Position numbers and translations under genes: made by a program
NCBI RefSeq assembly: GCF_011250515.1
Contig: NZ_JAANOP010000003.1
Location: 62,001 to 126,000, forward strand
Length of the DNA: 64,000 nucleotides
Source of the DNA: Aquirufa ecclesiirivi
Lineage (GTDB): Bacteria > Bacteroidota > Bacteroidia > Cytophagales > Spirosomataceae
Direction of reading: 5' to 3'
Part shown: positions 45,498 to 57,651 of the stretch, in pieces
Numbering within the stretch: position 1 is the first letter of the stretch
Layout: each line of letters opens with the position of its first letter
The notes under the pieces: model-generated
Database searches by the model: none
Told to the model about the DNA's origin: nothing
The model's input: the letters and a program-made list of their open reading frames with translations, nothing else

Positions 45498-46400
45498 ATG
45501 CCAACGCAATACTTTGAAAATAAAAGCAATCAAATGCTTTGGATTGATGTAACAAACCCAAGCAAATTAGAGCTAGAAGAGCTTAGTAATCGTTTTTCAT
45601 TGAACAAATATGCTCTTTCTGATTGCCTTCAACCTGACCATTTGCCCAAACATGAAGACATGTATGGAACCCATTTTATCATTACTCGAGTACAAACCGA
45701 CCTTTTATCAAACCAACCTGCTTCCATTCAGTCCATGTCCACCAAAATAGCATTTTTCTATAGGCCTGGATTATTAATTAGTGTCCACCGATTGCCACAT
45801 TCATTTATTGATATCATTCGTGAGAAATATTTTGATCAGGGAATATTTGAACAAGTTGAATCCATCGTAGCTAAAATGTTATGGCATATTTTGCATTCGT
45901 ATGAAGCTCTGGCGGTTAATCTCTCCAATGAAATGGATGATTTTGAAAGTAAGGTCTTTTCTCAAAATCTTAGCCCTAAAATGCTATCCGAGCTATATCA
46001 AATAAAACGTAAAGCGCTCATAAGCAAAAAACTATTATTGTTTAGTCAAGAAGCAATTAGCTCTGTAAAATTACCTGAAAACCAAGGCGATATAATCCAA
46101 GATGCGCGCGACTTACATCAGAAACTACTTCATATTTATGACCAAATACACGAAGATGTTTCCAACCTTGTTAGTTTCTATCTATCCATTTCAGCCCAAA
46201 AAACCAATGAAGTCATTAAAGTCTTGACCATATTTTCCGTCTTTTTTATGCCTTTAACTTTTTTGGTAGGAATCTACGGAATGAATTTTGACTATATGCC
46301 CGAATTACGAATATCTTGGGCCTATCCAAGCTTGCTGCTCATCATGTGCCTAATTAGTGCTCTAATTTTTGTCTGGTTTCGAAGAAAAAAGTGGCTCTAA
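45498..46400 (+). CDS. CorA-family divalent metal transporter
   Basis: 300 aa. The cytoplasmic funnel domain (1-230) precedes two C-terminal transmembrane helices (about 238-257 and 272-292) separated by the signature loop GIYGMNFDYMPEL, whose GMN tripeptide is the ion filter. It moves Mg2+ (or Co2+, Ni2+) across the inner membrane as a pentamer. The terminal RRKKWL matches family ends. Full length. Confidence 0.9.
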   Translation: MPTQYFENKSNQMLWIDVTNPSKLELEELSNRFSLNKYALSDCLQPDHLPKHEDMYGTHFIITRVQTDLLSNQPASIQSMSTKIAFFYRPGLLISVHRLPHSFIDIIREKYFDQGIFEQVESIVAKMLWHILHSYEALAVNLSNEMDDFESKVFSQNLSPKMLSELYQIKRKALISKKLLLFSQEAISSVKLPENQGDIIQDARDLHQKLLHIYDQIHEDVSNLVSFYLSISAQKTNEVIKVLTIFSVFFMPLTFLVGIYGMNFDYMPELRISWAYPSLLLIMCLISALIFVWFRRKKWL

Positions 46401-46606
46401 TTTAATACCTTATTAGCTTATCGTCATGTACATTCGAATTACAAAGTAGCAATGATATACTGAAAATATATCCACAAGCTTGTCAAAAATACCATTGAGC
46501 AAGTGATCTATATCATATTCATTTTACTAACATGGTAAAATTCCGAACCTATGCAATATTTGAACGCTACTGAATATATGAAATAGCCGTTTAATCATTA
46601 ATTGGA

Positions 46607-47293
46607 CTATTCCCATTTCATTAAGACACGTTCTATTTCTGTTTTAACTCGTAGCAAATCCTGCTCATTCAAGTTAAAATCGTGATCCACATCCACAAAG
46701 GATAATTGAATCTGGGGTGATAAAGTATACTGATTGACCATATCCTTTCCTCCATAAGGGTCTCTCTCTCCCTGAAAAATCATCATCGGCTTTTCTAACC
46801 TCGCTAAATGAGCTGTACGAAATGCAGCATCACCCTCTTCTGGACTCCTAAAGGGATATCCTAAACAAATAATATAGTCGACTGGCATGTGATTCGCTAT
46901 ACTACTAATTACAATAGAACCAGCTGATCTGGCCAACACAACCAAATGTATGGTTTGTTTCGACTTCCTCTGAATATACCTAGATACCACTCGTGTGCGA
47001 AATTCTAGACTTGAAATACGATTTAAAACAAATAAAAGGAAGTCGAACAGCTGCCTTTGTACCAACACAACATAAACAGCCCGCAAAAAAGGAAGAAGCA
47101 GATGCTTTCCTAAAAACTTACCTGGACCTATTTTTCTCATAAAAAGAAAACGGATACGGTCCATGGGATCAAACCTGATTTCAAATCCACTTAATTGCAA
47201 ATTGCCTAAAACCTCTTGATATAAAGAACTATCTCGATCGAGCGCTTCTCTACCTAAAACCAACAGGATTTTATTTTTACCTTTTAAACTCAT
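46607..47293 (-). CDS. Alpha/beta-hydrolase-like protein (KANL3/Tex30 type)
   Basis: 228 aa. The nucleophile elbow is VVLARSAGSIV (Ser123). IICLGYPFRSPEEG and KPMMIFQGERDPYGG follow, with the acidic residue, and FVDVDHDF carries the likely catalytic His. The order matches the small KANL3/Tex30-type hydrolases. It starts 20 bp after the oxyR stop on the same strand, so it is probably co-transcribed with oxyR. Substrate unknown. Confidence 0.75.
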   Translation of the reverse strand: MSLKGKNKILLVLGREALDRDSSLYQEVLGNLQLSGFEIRFDPMDRIRFLFMRKIGPGKFLGKHLLLPFLRAVYVVLVQRQLFDFLLFVLNRISSLEFRTRVVSRYIQRKSKQTIHLVVLARSAGSIVISSIANHMPVDYIICLGYPFRSPEEGDAAFRTAHLARLEKPMMIFQGERDPYGGKDMVNQYTLSPQIQLSFVDVDHDFNLNEQDLLRVKTEIERVLMKWE

Positions 47294-47313
47294 CCCCTAT
47301 AGAATCCTGTTTA

Positions 47314-48222
47314 TCAAATAGCATCCTGTTTTAAAAAATGATTTACTAATTGTGCAATATCAAGGGAAAACTGTTTCACTATGTTCCATTTGGCATATGG
47401 TCGGTAAAAACATAAACTAACTTCTCTAGAAATAGAATTTCCTTCCATTTTCAACACTTGCATTTGTCGTTGATCATTCAAATTTCGTAAATATAATTCA
47501 GGAAGTAATGTCATACCTTGAAATTCATCCACCAAATTCAATAAGGTATCAAAGGTATTTGACTCAAATAACAAGTTGGTGGGCAAATGCTTGTTCTTTT
47601 TGAGGTCGCACCATTGAATAATTTGATCCCGTAAACAATGTCCCTCTTGCAATAAAAATATGCGTTGCTTGGCCAGTTCCTCTTTCTGAATAGACCTTCT
47701 TCCTTCATCCAAATATCCATAAACATGCAATGGCTCTTGATATAACAAGGTCGTTTCCAAATCATTCGATGCTATGGGGGTACTCAATATTCCTATATCC
47801 AATTTCCCTTCACGTAAATTTTTCATCAATTGATTGGTGGTCACTTCATATATTTCTAAGACCAATTGTGGATACTTTTCTAAAATAGGTTTCAAAATAA
47901 TGGGCATTAATGATGACGCGATCGTCGGTATTATTCCCACTTTTACCCTTCCTTCTATCTTACTATGAATGGCTTTGGAAGAAGCCAAAAGCGCATTCGC
48001 ATGTGCTACCACTTGCTGAGCATGAACCAATATCTCCCTTCCATTTTCAGTCAATACAATCGGATTTGCCTTCCTATCAAAAATGACAATATCCAATTGC
48101 TCTTCCAATTTTTTTACCATAGCACTCAAAGTAGCTTGTGTCACATGGCAATAATCGGCCGCCTTGCTAAAACTTTTAAACTGGTCAACAGCTAAAACAT
48201 ATTCCAATTGATGAATATTCAT
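47314..48222 (-). CDS. oxyR: Hydrogen-peroxide-sensing LysR regulator OxyR
   Basis: 302 aa. The LysR HTH (NIHQLEYVLAVDQFKSFSKAADYCHVTQATLS, in two parts over 2-33) is followed by the effector domain with Cys196 (EEGHCLRDQ) and Cys205 (IIQWCDL). The nine-residue spacing equals that of E. coli Cys199/Cys208, which form the peroxide-induced disulfide. It is divergent from katG, with an OxyR-like site in the shared spacer overlapping its own -7 element (TATATTTG, 48251-48244). This predicts autorepression and katG activation. Confidence 0.93.
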   Translation of the reverse strand: MNIHQLEYVLAVDQFKSFSKAADYCHVTQATLSAMVKKLEEQLDIVIFDRKANPIVLTENGREILVHAQQVVAHANALLASSKAIHSKIEGRVKVGIIPTIASSLMPIILKPILEKYPQLVLEIYEVTTNQLMKNLREGKLDIGILSTPIASNDLETTLLYQEPLHVYGYLDEGRRSIQKEELAKQRIFLLQEGHCLRDQIIQWCDLKKNKHLPTNLLFESNTFDTLLNLVDEFQGMTLLPELYLRNLNDQRQMQVLKMEGNSISREVSLCFYRPYAKWNIVKQFSLDIAQLVNHFLKQDAI

Positions 48223-48226
48223 GTAT

Positions 48227-50589
<2,363 letters not shown>

Positions 50590-50613
50590 GTATATATAGA
50601 TTTGATTGAATGG

Positions 50614-50643
50614 AAAAGCCGACTCCTTTGGGGTCGGCTTTTA
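50614..50643 (+). terminator. Terminator of katG
   Basis: AAAAGCCGAC and GTCGGCTTTT stem around TCCTTTGGG, 24 bp after the katG stop. Confidence 0.85.
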
Positions 50644-51396
50644 TGTTTTTGGGGATTGTTAACCGGTATGAGCTTGGTCTTTCTATATTTTAATAATCAT
50701 CTATTCATTTATAACTTTTCAAAGTTTTAATGTTTATATATTAAACAAGAAATCTGTGTTAAGACTTGTTAAAGTTTTATTAAAATGCGACAAAATTCTA
50801 CTTTTGAGCTACGAATCTCCAAATGCATGCCTCTAAATAATATCCTATTTATTAGTTCCCTTTCGAATGAAGCTCTTTCATGAAGCATCCATGGCAATAG
50901 AATCGAAAATCGAATACAAATATGTCGATTAATTCAAATTAGGCCTATTTCAACATTTCATATAGAAAATTCAAATCCCTACATTCTATTTCAACCACTG
51001 GACACAATTTTAGGCAGTAAGTAAATTGTTCAATTTTTCATACCTACCTTTGCCAATCAAAAATCTATTGAATGCGTAATTGCATTCAAATCATATTCCT
51101 TGAAAAAAGATTGAAATAACAAAAAAACAAATGAATCCCGCCTTGATTTTAACACCCAAATTTAGTACAAATCCAATTTTATTTTCTCAACAATTTCATC
51201 TTTCATCGATACATTTCCCAGCTGCGAAGAATAAAATTTCAAACAAGAAAGCCCAATGTACCTTTGCGATACATTTATAAAGAAGACAAGCAAAAATTAA
51301 ACCCTAAATAAAAATTTAAAACAAAGAATTCTGCTCTACCCTGAAATTATCAAGAAACATTCCCTCTAAGTAGACAAAACATTTAACAATCAACCC
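50644..51396. other. Long AT-rich spacer upstream of the TonB-dependent receptor
   Basis: No gene is seen. Two TACCTTTG boxes (51045-51052 and 51259-51266) fit the -7 consensus; the first has TTG 16 bp upstream. CGATACATTT occurs twice, near 51204 and 51267. Otherwise it is featureless A/T-rich DNA. Confidence 0.55.
51026..51052 (+). promoter_or_regulatory. Promoter-like TTG-N16-TACCTTTG
   Basis: TTG at 51026-51028 and TACCTTTG at 51045-51052, 345 bp before the receptor gene. A second TACCTTTG at 51259, nearer the gene, lacks a clear -33. Confidence 0.4.
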
Positions 51397-54021
51397 ATGA
51401 AAAATTTCATTTTTACATCCATCATTGCACTGATCTCTTTTTTCAGTTTCGCACAAGGACCAGCTGGTGCAGGCGGAAATGCACCTAACTTTAATCGTGG
51501 TCACGTATTTGGCAAGGTAGTCGATGAGCAAGGCAAACCCGTAGAATTTGCCTCTGTCGTTTTACTTAAGACGGTGGTTGATCCTGCTACCAAGCAAAAC
51601 AAAGACATTTTAGTTAAAGCTCAACAAGCGGAACTAAATGGAGATTTCAACTTCAAGGAGATACCCGTTAATGTACGTTTAAAATTGAAAATCAGTTTTG
51701 TAGGATATAAAAATTACGAAGCACCTGTACAATTTGAAATGCCTAAAATGGATCCAAGTTCAGCACCCAAGCCTGGACAAGCACCCGATCCTGCAGTTAT
51801 GGCTAAAATGATGGCTGCATTTGAAAAAGACCTAGGAAACATCAAGTTATTGTCTGATTCCAAAGAATTAGAAGCCGTAGTGGTCACTTCTACAAAAGCT
51901 CTATTGGAAATGGACATTGATAAAAAATCATTTAATGTAGGTCAAAATTTAGTTACATCAGGTGGTACAGCGGTAGACGTTATGAGAAACATTCCATCCG
52001 TACAAGTGGACATTGATGGAAATGTGAAAGTAAGAAATGCTAACCCGACTTTATTTATTGATGGTAGACCTACCAGCTTAAGTATGGATCAAATTCCTGC
52101 GGATATCATTGAAAAAGTGGAAGTTATCACAAACCCTTCCGCTAAATATGATGCTTCAGGTAGTATGGCAGGTATCATCAATATCATCTTAAAGAAAAAC
52201 AAAAAGAATGGGTACAATGGTATGTTAAACTTAAGTGCTGACCGTTTTGGTGGTTCTAGCATCATGGGTAACTTCAGTTATCAACAAAATAAATGGAGTT
52301 TGACCTTGATGGGCATGAAGATGAACATGAGAAACGTAACCGAGGGAAATAGCCAAAGAAATAGCAACATCGGTGGCGTAGAGTCAAGCGTATACCAAGA
52401 TATCAATAGTAAAAACAAAGGGTCGATGTTTTTTCCACGATTCAGCGTTGATTACGCAGCAACCAACAGAACTACATTAACCTTAGCTGGATTCTTTGGT
52501 GGTGGAGGAAAATTCTCTCCAACAGAAGATATCAAAATTACGAGTATGGTCAATAATTTTACCACGCTTAGTAATCGTTTATCTGAATCATCGAGGGAAT
52601 TCAATCCAACTGGTTTACAATTAGGTTTCAAACACACATATCCTAAAGCAGGTGAAGAATTAAGTATGGACTTCAATTATTTTGGAGGTACGAATAAAAA
52701 CGATGCCACATATACTACCAACTATTTGAACAATGGGATCATTACTGGTACACAAATTCAGAAAAACATCGGTTCAGGAAGTAATAAATTCATGACTTTC
52801 CAAACAGACTATGTAAGACCCTTGAAAAATGAAGGTACCATTGAAATGGGAGTAAGAGCTCAGTTGTTTGAATTAGTAAATGAAAATAACAACACCTTGA
52901 AAGCGGTTGGTACTGATGTATACAAACCTATTCCATCAGCATCCACCAATTACGAAAACCAAAATAGAGTATATGCTGCTTATGTATCCATTTCTGGAAA
53001 ATCGGTCAATAAAATATCTTACAAAATTGGTTTAAGAGCAGAGAGTTCAAGTTATGACGGTAAGTTATTGAATACAAACCAAAAGTTTAGCAATAGTTTC
53101 CCTCTGAGCTTGTTTCCTTCCATCTTCTTGAAAAAGGATTTAACCCCAACAGATCAATTGCAGTTAAGCATTACCCGACGTGTGAGTCGTCCAAATTTCT
53201 TCCAGATTATACCATTTGTTGACTTTAGCGACAGCTTAAATATCACGAGAGGAAATGCCGACTTAGTTCCCGAATTTACGACTTCAGGTGAGCTTTCATA
53301 CAGCAAAACAAAGGGGTCAGCAACCTTCTTATTATCAGGATATTACAAGTATACAGATAATTTAATTACTCGTTTTTTAAGTCAAGAAATCAACCCGATC
53401 AGTGGTAAACTAGACTTAATTAACACGTTTGTAAACGCTAATTCAAGTATCAATTTTGGTATTGAAGGAACTTATACCAACAAACTTCAAAATTGGTGGG
53501 ACTTGACAGCGAATATTAACATGTACAATTCGAAGATTAATACGGCTAACATTGAAAAAGCACAGATTACGGATGGACTTTGGACCGTATTTGGTAAACT
53601 AAACAACACGTTCCAATTGCCTAAAAAATGGTCGATTCAGCTTTCCATGGATTATCAAGGAAAAACCAATATGCCAATTTCACAAAACCAAGGCCAAGGT
53701 GGTGGCGGTGGTGGACCGATGGGACAAGCACAAAGTTCATCTCAGGGATATATTGAGCCTTTTTATGGCGTAGATTTAGCCATCAAGAAAACATTCTTAA
53801 AAAACGATTTAGCTTCCTTGACTTTAGCAGCTAATGATGTTTTCAGAACAAGAGGAAATACACGTTACTCATACGGAGAAGGATTCTCTCAGAAATACTA
53901 TCGATTGTCTAACCCTCAAATGATTCGTCTTACTTTGTCTATTCGTTTTGGACAATTTAACATGAACAGCATGAAGAGAAACAACAATCAGAACCAAGAT
54001 GGTATGCAAATGGGTCAATAA
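51397..54021 (+). CDS. TonB-dependent receptor with carboxypeptidase-like N-terminal domain
   Basis: 874 aa. Signal peptide (MKNFIFTSIIALISFFSFAQ), a carboxypeptidase-regulatory-like domain (FGKVVDEQGKPVEFASVVLL, about 38-100), a plug (MRNIPSVQVDIDGNVKVRNANPTLFIDGRPT, in parts over 197-228) and a beta-barrel of the outer-membrane-protein-beta-barrel type. A Gly/Gln-rich stretch lies near 765-780, and the tail is Asn/Gln/Met-rich (NNNQNQDGMQMGQ). No susD partner or siderophore genes adjoin it, so the substrate is unknown. A terminator follows. Confidence 0.88.
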   Translation: MKNFIFTSIIALISFFSFAQGPAGAGGNAPNFNRGHVFGKVVDEQGKPVEFASVVLLKTVVDPATKQNKDILVKAQQAELNGDFNFKEIPVNVRLKLKISFVGYKNYEAPVQFEMPKMDPSSAPKPGQAPDPAVMAKMMAAFEKDLGNIKLLSDSKELEAVVVTSTKALLEMDIDKKSFNVGQNLVTSGGTAVDVMRNIPSVQVDIDGNVKVRNANPTLFIDGRPTSLSMDQIPADIIEKVEVITNPSAKYDASGSMAGIINIILKKNKKNGYNGMLNLSADRFGGSSIMGNFSYQQNKWSLTLMGMKMNMRNVTEGNSQRNSNIGGVESSVYQDINSKNKGSMFFPRFSVDYAATNRTTLTLAGFFGGGGKFSPTEDIKITSMVNNFTTLSNRLSESSREFNPTGLQLGFKHTYPKAGEELSMDFNYFGGTNKNDATYTTNYLNNGIITGTQIQKNIGSGSNKFMTFQTDYVRPLKNEGTIEMGVRAQLFELVNENNNTLKAVGTDVYKPIPSASTNYENQNRVYAAYVSISGKSVNKISYKIGLRAESSSYDGKLLNTNQKFSNSFPLSLFPSIFLKKDLTPTDQLQLSITRRVSRPNFFQIIPFVDFSDSLNITRGNADLVPEFTTSGELSYSKTKGSATFLLSGYYKYTDNLITRFLSQEINPISGKLDLINTFVNANSSINFGIEGTYTNKLQNWWDLTANINMYNSKINTANIEKAQITDGLWTVFGKLNNTFQLPKKWSIQLSMDYQGKTNMPISQNQGQGGGGGGPMGQAQSSSQGYIEPFYGVDLAIKKTFLKNDLASLTLAANDVFRTRGNTRYSYGEGFSQKYYRLSNPQMIRLTLSIRFGQFNMNSMKRNNNQNQDGMQMGQ

Positions 54022-54049
54022 GATTTTTGTAGGTTAATGATATTATACA

Positions 54050-54081
54050 TAAACGGGTCAATCTTTGATTGGCCCGTTTTG
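54050..54081 (+). terminator. Terminator of the TonB-dependent receptor gene
   Basis: AAACGGGTCAAT and ATTGGCCCGTTT stem (one G-U-type mismatch) with a short CTTTG loop, followed by TTTTGCTTTTT. Confidence 0.75.
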
Positions 54082-54101
54082 CTTTTTGGAACCTAGGCCA
54101 A

Positions 54102-54953
54102 CTATTTAGAGATTGACCACCGTATACCTTGTTCTATGAGTTGAGAAAAAGCTGGATTTGCCCATACTTCCTGAGAATGCCCCATGGAAGTATAAAACGT
54201 TTTCCCTTTACCCGCCCATTTGTGCCAAGCCACTGGATGATATTTTCCCATACCAAAATTTTTATCTTTCATCCAAAGCATATTTCCACTAGGTAAAATC
54301 TTTTCTCCGTCAATATAATAAACTACTTGGGCATCTTTAGGCTGATTAAAAAAGACATACCATTCGTCATTTCCTACCCAAGCAGCAGGAAGACTAGCTT
54401 TAAAGCTTGAATCAGCACTTTTCTCCAGTTGAACCTGTGCTTTTTGAAATTGAGGATTTAAAGGATGATGAGAAAAAGTAGTACCTAATAAATTGGCTAC
54501 ATACCAATCCCAATGATGCGAATTATCTCCTGCCCCATGAATTCCCATCAACGAACCTCCATTTTCCACATACTTTTCTAATGCCGCTTGTTGTTCATCA
54601 TTCAATACTCGACCAGTTGAATTATTGAATATGACTAGCTTGAATTTGGCTAATTGCTCTTCATTAAAAACACCACCCTCTTCTGTCTCAAAAACAGTCC
54701 AAGCATTTTTCTTGGCCATAGCTTGAATAATAGGCTTCGATGCATCAATGGATTCACCATGTCGAAAGCCTGTTGTCTTTGAAAATAATAGTATAGCTGG
54801 TTGATTTGCCCCCAAGCTCAAATTAGGTTTTTCTGTCTCATAAGACACGGGGAAACCATTCTGCACTTTGTACATAAACAAGGCTAATAAGGCAAAAAGG
54901 CTAATGACCAAGCCAAAAACAATCCAAGCAATGATTTTAATAACTCGTTTCAT
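54102..54953 (-). CDS. ThuA-domain protein, membrane-anchored
   Basis: 283 aa. An N-terminal hydrophobic helix (about 5-28) anchors a ThuA-like glutamine-amidotransferase-type fold: ILLFSKTTGFRHGES, FETEEGGVFNEEQLAKFKLVIFNN, YVENGGSLMGIHGAGDNSHHWDWY, LLGTTFSHHPL, PVAWHKWAGKGKTFYTSMGH. ThuA proteins are linked to sugar or glycoside metabolism, often beside sugar dehydrogenases, but none is adjacent here. Function is therefore only at family level. Confidence 0.85.
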   Translation of the reverse strand: MKRVIKIIAWIVFGLVISLFALLALFMYKVQNGFPVSYETEKPNLSLGANQPAILLFSKTTGFRHGESIDASKPIIQAMAKKNAWTVFETEEGGVFNEEQLAKFKLVIFNNSTGRVLNDEQQAALEKYVENGGSLMGIHGAGDNSHHWDWYVANLLGTTFSHHPLNPQFQKAQVQLEKSADSSFKASLPAAWVGNDEWYVFFNQPKDAQVVYYIDGEKILPSGNMLWMKDKNFGMGKYHPVAWHKWAGKGKTFYTSMGHSQEVWANPAFSQLIEQGIRWSISK

Positions 54954-55121
54954 AGGGTTTTTTGTTTTTAATTTAATTGTACTCAGATTGGGCTCTCCAT
55001 GAGTTGAACCCCAGCAAGACTGGTAATTTAATGATAATAGTCAGAAACCCGTAAACATTCAATAAATGATTGGATATTTACAAGACACTTCCATTAACAA
55101 TGCTATAATGGCATTCCGTCC

Positions 55122-57143
55122 ATGTGCCCGAAACATGTCATTTCCTTTCTTGTAGCACTATTTCTATTTTCATGTTCCAAAGAAACCATTGAGCATCGAT
55201 TATCGGTGGTGGCTGTTCCAAGTGTAGGTGGTAGCGTAAGTCCATCAACAGGTTCTTTTGAGCAAGGTACTATTATTTCTTTATTGGCAAATCCAGCTCC
55301 AGAATACCTATTCAAAGATTGGAGCGGAAGTATTTCGGGGACCTCCAATCCATATAGTTTGAATATGAATTCAGACAAAACGATCACCGCAAATTTTGAA
55401 AAAAGAACTTACCCTTTGAGCATTGAAATAGAAGGACAAGGTACTGTACAAGAAACCGTAATCAGCACGCTAACTTCCACGCCCTATTCCTCAGGCACCT
55501 TGGTTCAATTAAAAGCTACTCCAGTGGAAGGATGGGTATTTAAAGGCTGGACCGGAGATGTAAGTAGTGAGTCCAATCCTAGTTCAATTCGTGTAGATAA
55601 GGCTGTACAAGTCAAAGCCACATTTGTGACAGATTACCCTGTTAAATTGGATCTAATTCATAAACCTACGAGTTTATTTGTATCTCAAAACTACCCAATC
55701 AAGCTAGATGTCACTTATAAATCAGGCACCAAGAAAGTGATAGAACAAGGGTTTACGAGTTCCATCATAGAGAATGGTAGCCTCTTGGCAAAACTAACAA
55801 ATCAAAACCTCTTGGCGATTAAAAGTGGGCAAATTCAGCTGAAAACAGATTTTGACAATCTAAGTCAGACCTACCCCATTACCATCAGTCCAGTGGAAGA
55901 TGTCACTGATTTTGATGTATTTCTAAAAACTCCCATGAGTTCCAGTAGCATCGTTGTTCCTGTGGTTGTTATTAGTTTTTTACCCACTCAAGATGGCATC
56001 AATTTAGATATGAATTTGGCCCCAGATGATTATTGGGAATTAAAGAACTCGACTTTGCAAGAAGCAAAAAATAGGTTTACGGGTGAATTGAAAATAACCA
56101 AATTTGGGATAGAAGAAGGAACTCGCTTTCGACAATTTACTACCTCTCAAGAGGTCAAACCCTATGCTGGCTTCCAGGTCATCAAATTTTTCAATGTCTA
56201 TGAAGTCGAGTTCACGAATTATATCACTGGCTTAAAAACGTTTGATTACCAAAAACTATTTCAAAAACTGGGGATGGATACGTTGGTCAACCAATATCAA
56301 GTGAAAGAAATTTGGTTCAATGCATTTGTCAAAGACAAATTCCCATCTGTTGTAAATTCTCCCTACAACGACCCCAATACTTATTATAATTTCCCAGAAT
56401 CTAACATGTCCAGTCCAATTACCGGAGATGTGTCCAATTCCTATTATTTCCCAAATGATTTACCCATATACAACCATACTTATGTCGTTTATGGCAACTC
56501 CGGTCACCGTGGAGCTGATACCAATTTGCACAATCGAGGACATCAGATAGAGGCTCAAATGAATTATATTGAAAATTTAGTTCATAAGCCTGCTATTGGA
56601 AATGCCTTATTTAAAAATCACTTTGTGGGAATCAAGCCATCCACTGGCTTACCTTTAAATCGGGTAGGCATGACCCATTTCCCACCCAATACATCGGTTG
56701 ATTACGATTATGACAATACGAATTTAGTCAGCAGTGATATTGTAGATTGGCAAGCATCGGGAGGAACAACGACAAAGGTAAATCGGGATCTTTGGAAAAA
56801 CATTGTTTATCCGTATTCCTTCGTCAACAAAAATTATGGTCGAAATCAGACAACAGATTACAGTCAGGATGCACAAGTGAAATGGTTGATATTTTGGTGG
56901 CAGTCAATCCCCGGTTTAAATCATCCATTGACTTATAATAATCAAAAAATAACAAATTGGTGGGACATTTTTTATCATTGGGACGATGCTATCAAAAATG
57001 GGAAAGGTTTATATGAAATACCTGTTGGGAAATCCAAAAACACTCATCCATCCTTACTAAACAGGGTTCAAACTTCGGCTGCTGAAATTTGTACCGAAAA
57101 TGAAATACCTTTGAAAAAAACCAATTCATTCAGAATTAAATAA
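55122..57143 (+). CDS. Large lipoprotein with two InlB-type B-repeats
   Basis: 673 aa. The lipoprotein signal ends at LFSC (Cys18). Two divergent B-repeat (beta-grasp) modules follow: one with GGSVSPSTGSFEQGTIISLLA ending YLFKDWSGSISGTSNP...ITANF (about 30-93, the run split here), and one with GTVQETVIS...GWVFKGWTGDVSSESNP (about 100-170). The remaining 500 residues are conserved-looking but unfamiliar, with many Tyr/Trp/Asn. It is probably a surface or periplasmic binding protein. DUF4442 follows after 13 bp. Confidence 0.7.
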   Translation: MCPKHVISFLVALFLFSCSKETIEHRLSVVAVPSVGGSVSPSTGSFEQGTIISLLANPAPEYLFKDWSGSISGTSNPYSLNMNSDKTITANFEKRTYPLSIEIEGQGTVQETVISTLTSTPYSSGTLVQLKATPVEGWVFKGWTGDVSSESNPSSIRVDKAVQVKATFVTDYPVKLDLIHKPTSLFVSQNYPIKLDVTYKSGTKKVIEQGFTSSIIENGSLLAKLTNQNLLAIKSGQIQLKTDFDNLSQTYPITISPVEDVTDFDVFLKTPMSSSSIVVPVVVISFLPTQDGINLDMNLAPDDYWELKNSTLQEAKNRFTGELKITKFGIEEGTRFRQFTTSQEVKPYAGFQVIKFFNVYEVEFTNYITGLKTFDYQKLFQKLGMDTLVNQYQVKEIWFNAFVKDKFPSVVNSPYNDPNTYYNFPESNMSSPITGDVSNSYYFPNDLPIYNHTYVVYGNSGHRGADTNLHNRGHQIEAQMNYIENLVHKPAIGNALFKNHFVGIKPSTGLPLNRVGMTHFPPNTSVDYDYDNTNLVSSDIVDWQASGGTTTKVNRDLWKNIVYPYSFVNKNYGRNQTTDYSQDAQVKWLIFWWQSIPGLNHPLTYNNQKITNWWDIFYHWDDAIKNGKGLYEIPVGKSKNTHPSLLNRVQTSAAEICTENEIPLKKTNSFRIK

Positions 57144-57156
57144 GCAAGTCAACTTT

Positions 57157-57648
57157 ATGAATCCATCATTTGGCAAGTTTCAACGCATCATTCGAAATCC
57201 CATACTCTTTAAGTTTTTCATTCTTCAACGTTTATCTGCCGCTTTCTGGGCTGGATTGAATATTCATCATTTTGATGATAAAAGCTGTGTGGTACGAGTG
57301 AAGAAGTCGTGGTTTAACCAAAACCCGTTTAATTCCATGTATTTCGCAGTAGAAGCCATGGCGGCTGAAATGAGTTGTGGTATGTTGGCTTTTTCTCAGG
57401 TTTATGAAAGAAAACCCGCCATCAGCATGTTGGTAGAAAAAATGGAGGCTTCCTTTGTAAAGAAAGCCTCTGGAACAATTTTGTTTAGCTGCGAAGATGG
57501 TGAAGCGATACTGAACACCATCCAAGAAGCCATCGAAAGCGGCGTAGGAACTAAAATGATTTGCAAGTCGACCGCCAGAAATGAAGAAGGCATTATTGTG
57601 GCAGAATTTTTATTGACTTGGTCATTTAAAGTCAAAAGCAAATCCTAA
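57157..57648 (+). CDS. DUF4442 hotdog-fold protein
   Basis: 163 aa. The pattern LSAAFWAGLNIHHFDDKSCVVRV ... NPFNSMYFAVEAMAAEMSCGM ... SMLVEKMEASFVKKASGTILFSC is the DUF4442 hotdog fold, related to thioesterases such as PaaI. Activity on acyl-CoA is likely but unproven. It is cytoplasmic and close behind the B-repeat lipoprotein. Its stop lies 3 bp from the convergent esterase stop. Confidence 0.8.
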   Translation: MNPSFGKFQRIIRNPILFKFFILQRLSAAFWAGLNIHHFDDKSCVVRVKKSWFNQNPFNSMYFAVEAMAAEMSCGMLAFSQVYERKPAISMLVEKMEASFVKKASGTILFSCEDGEAILNTIQEAIESGVGTKMICKSTARNEEGIIVAEFLLTWSFKVKSKS

Positions 57649-57651
57649 AGA

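Noticed and set aside
50644-51396. Hidden gene in the 750-bp spacer
   Set aside because: All frames are broken by frequent stops; the longest plus ORF is about 32 codons without recognisable features.
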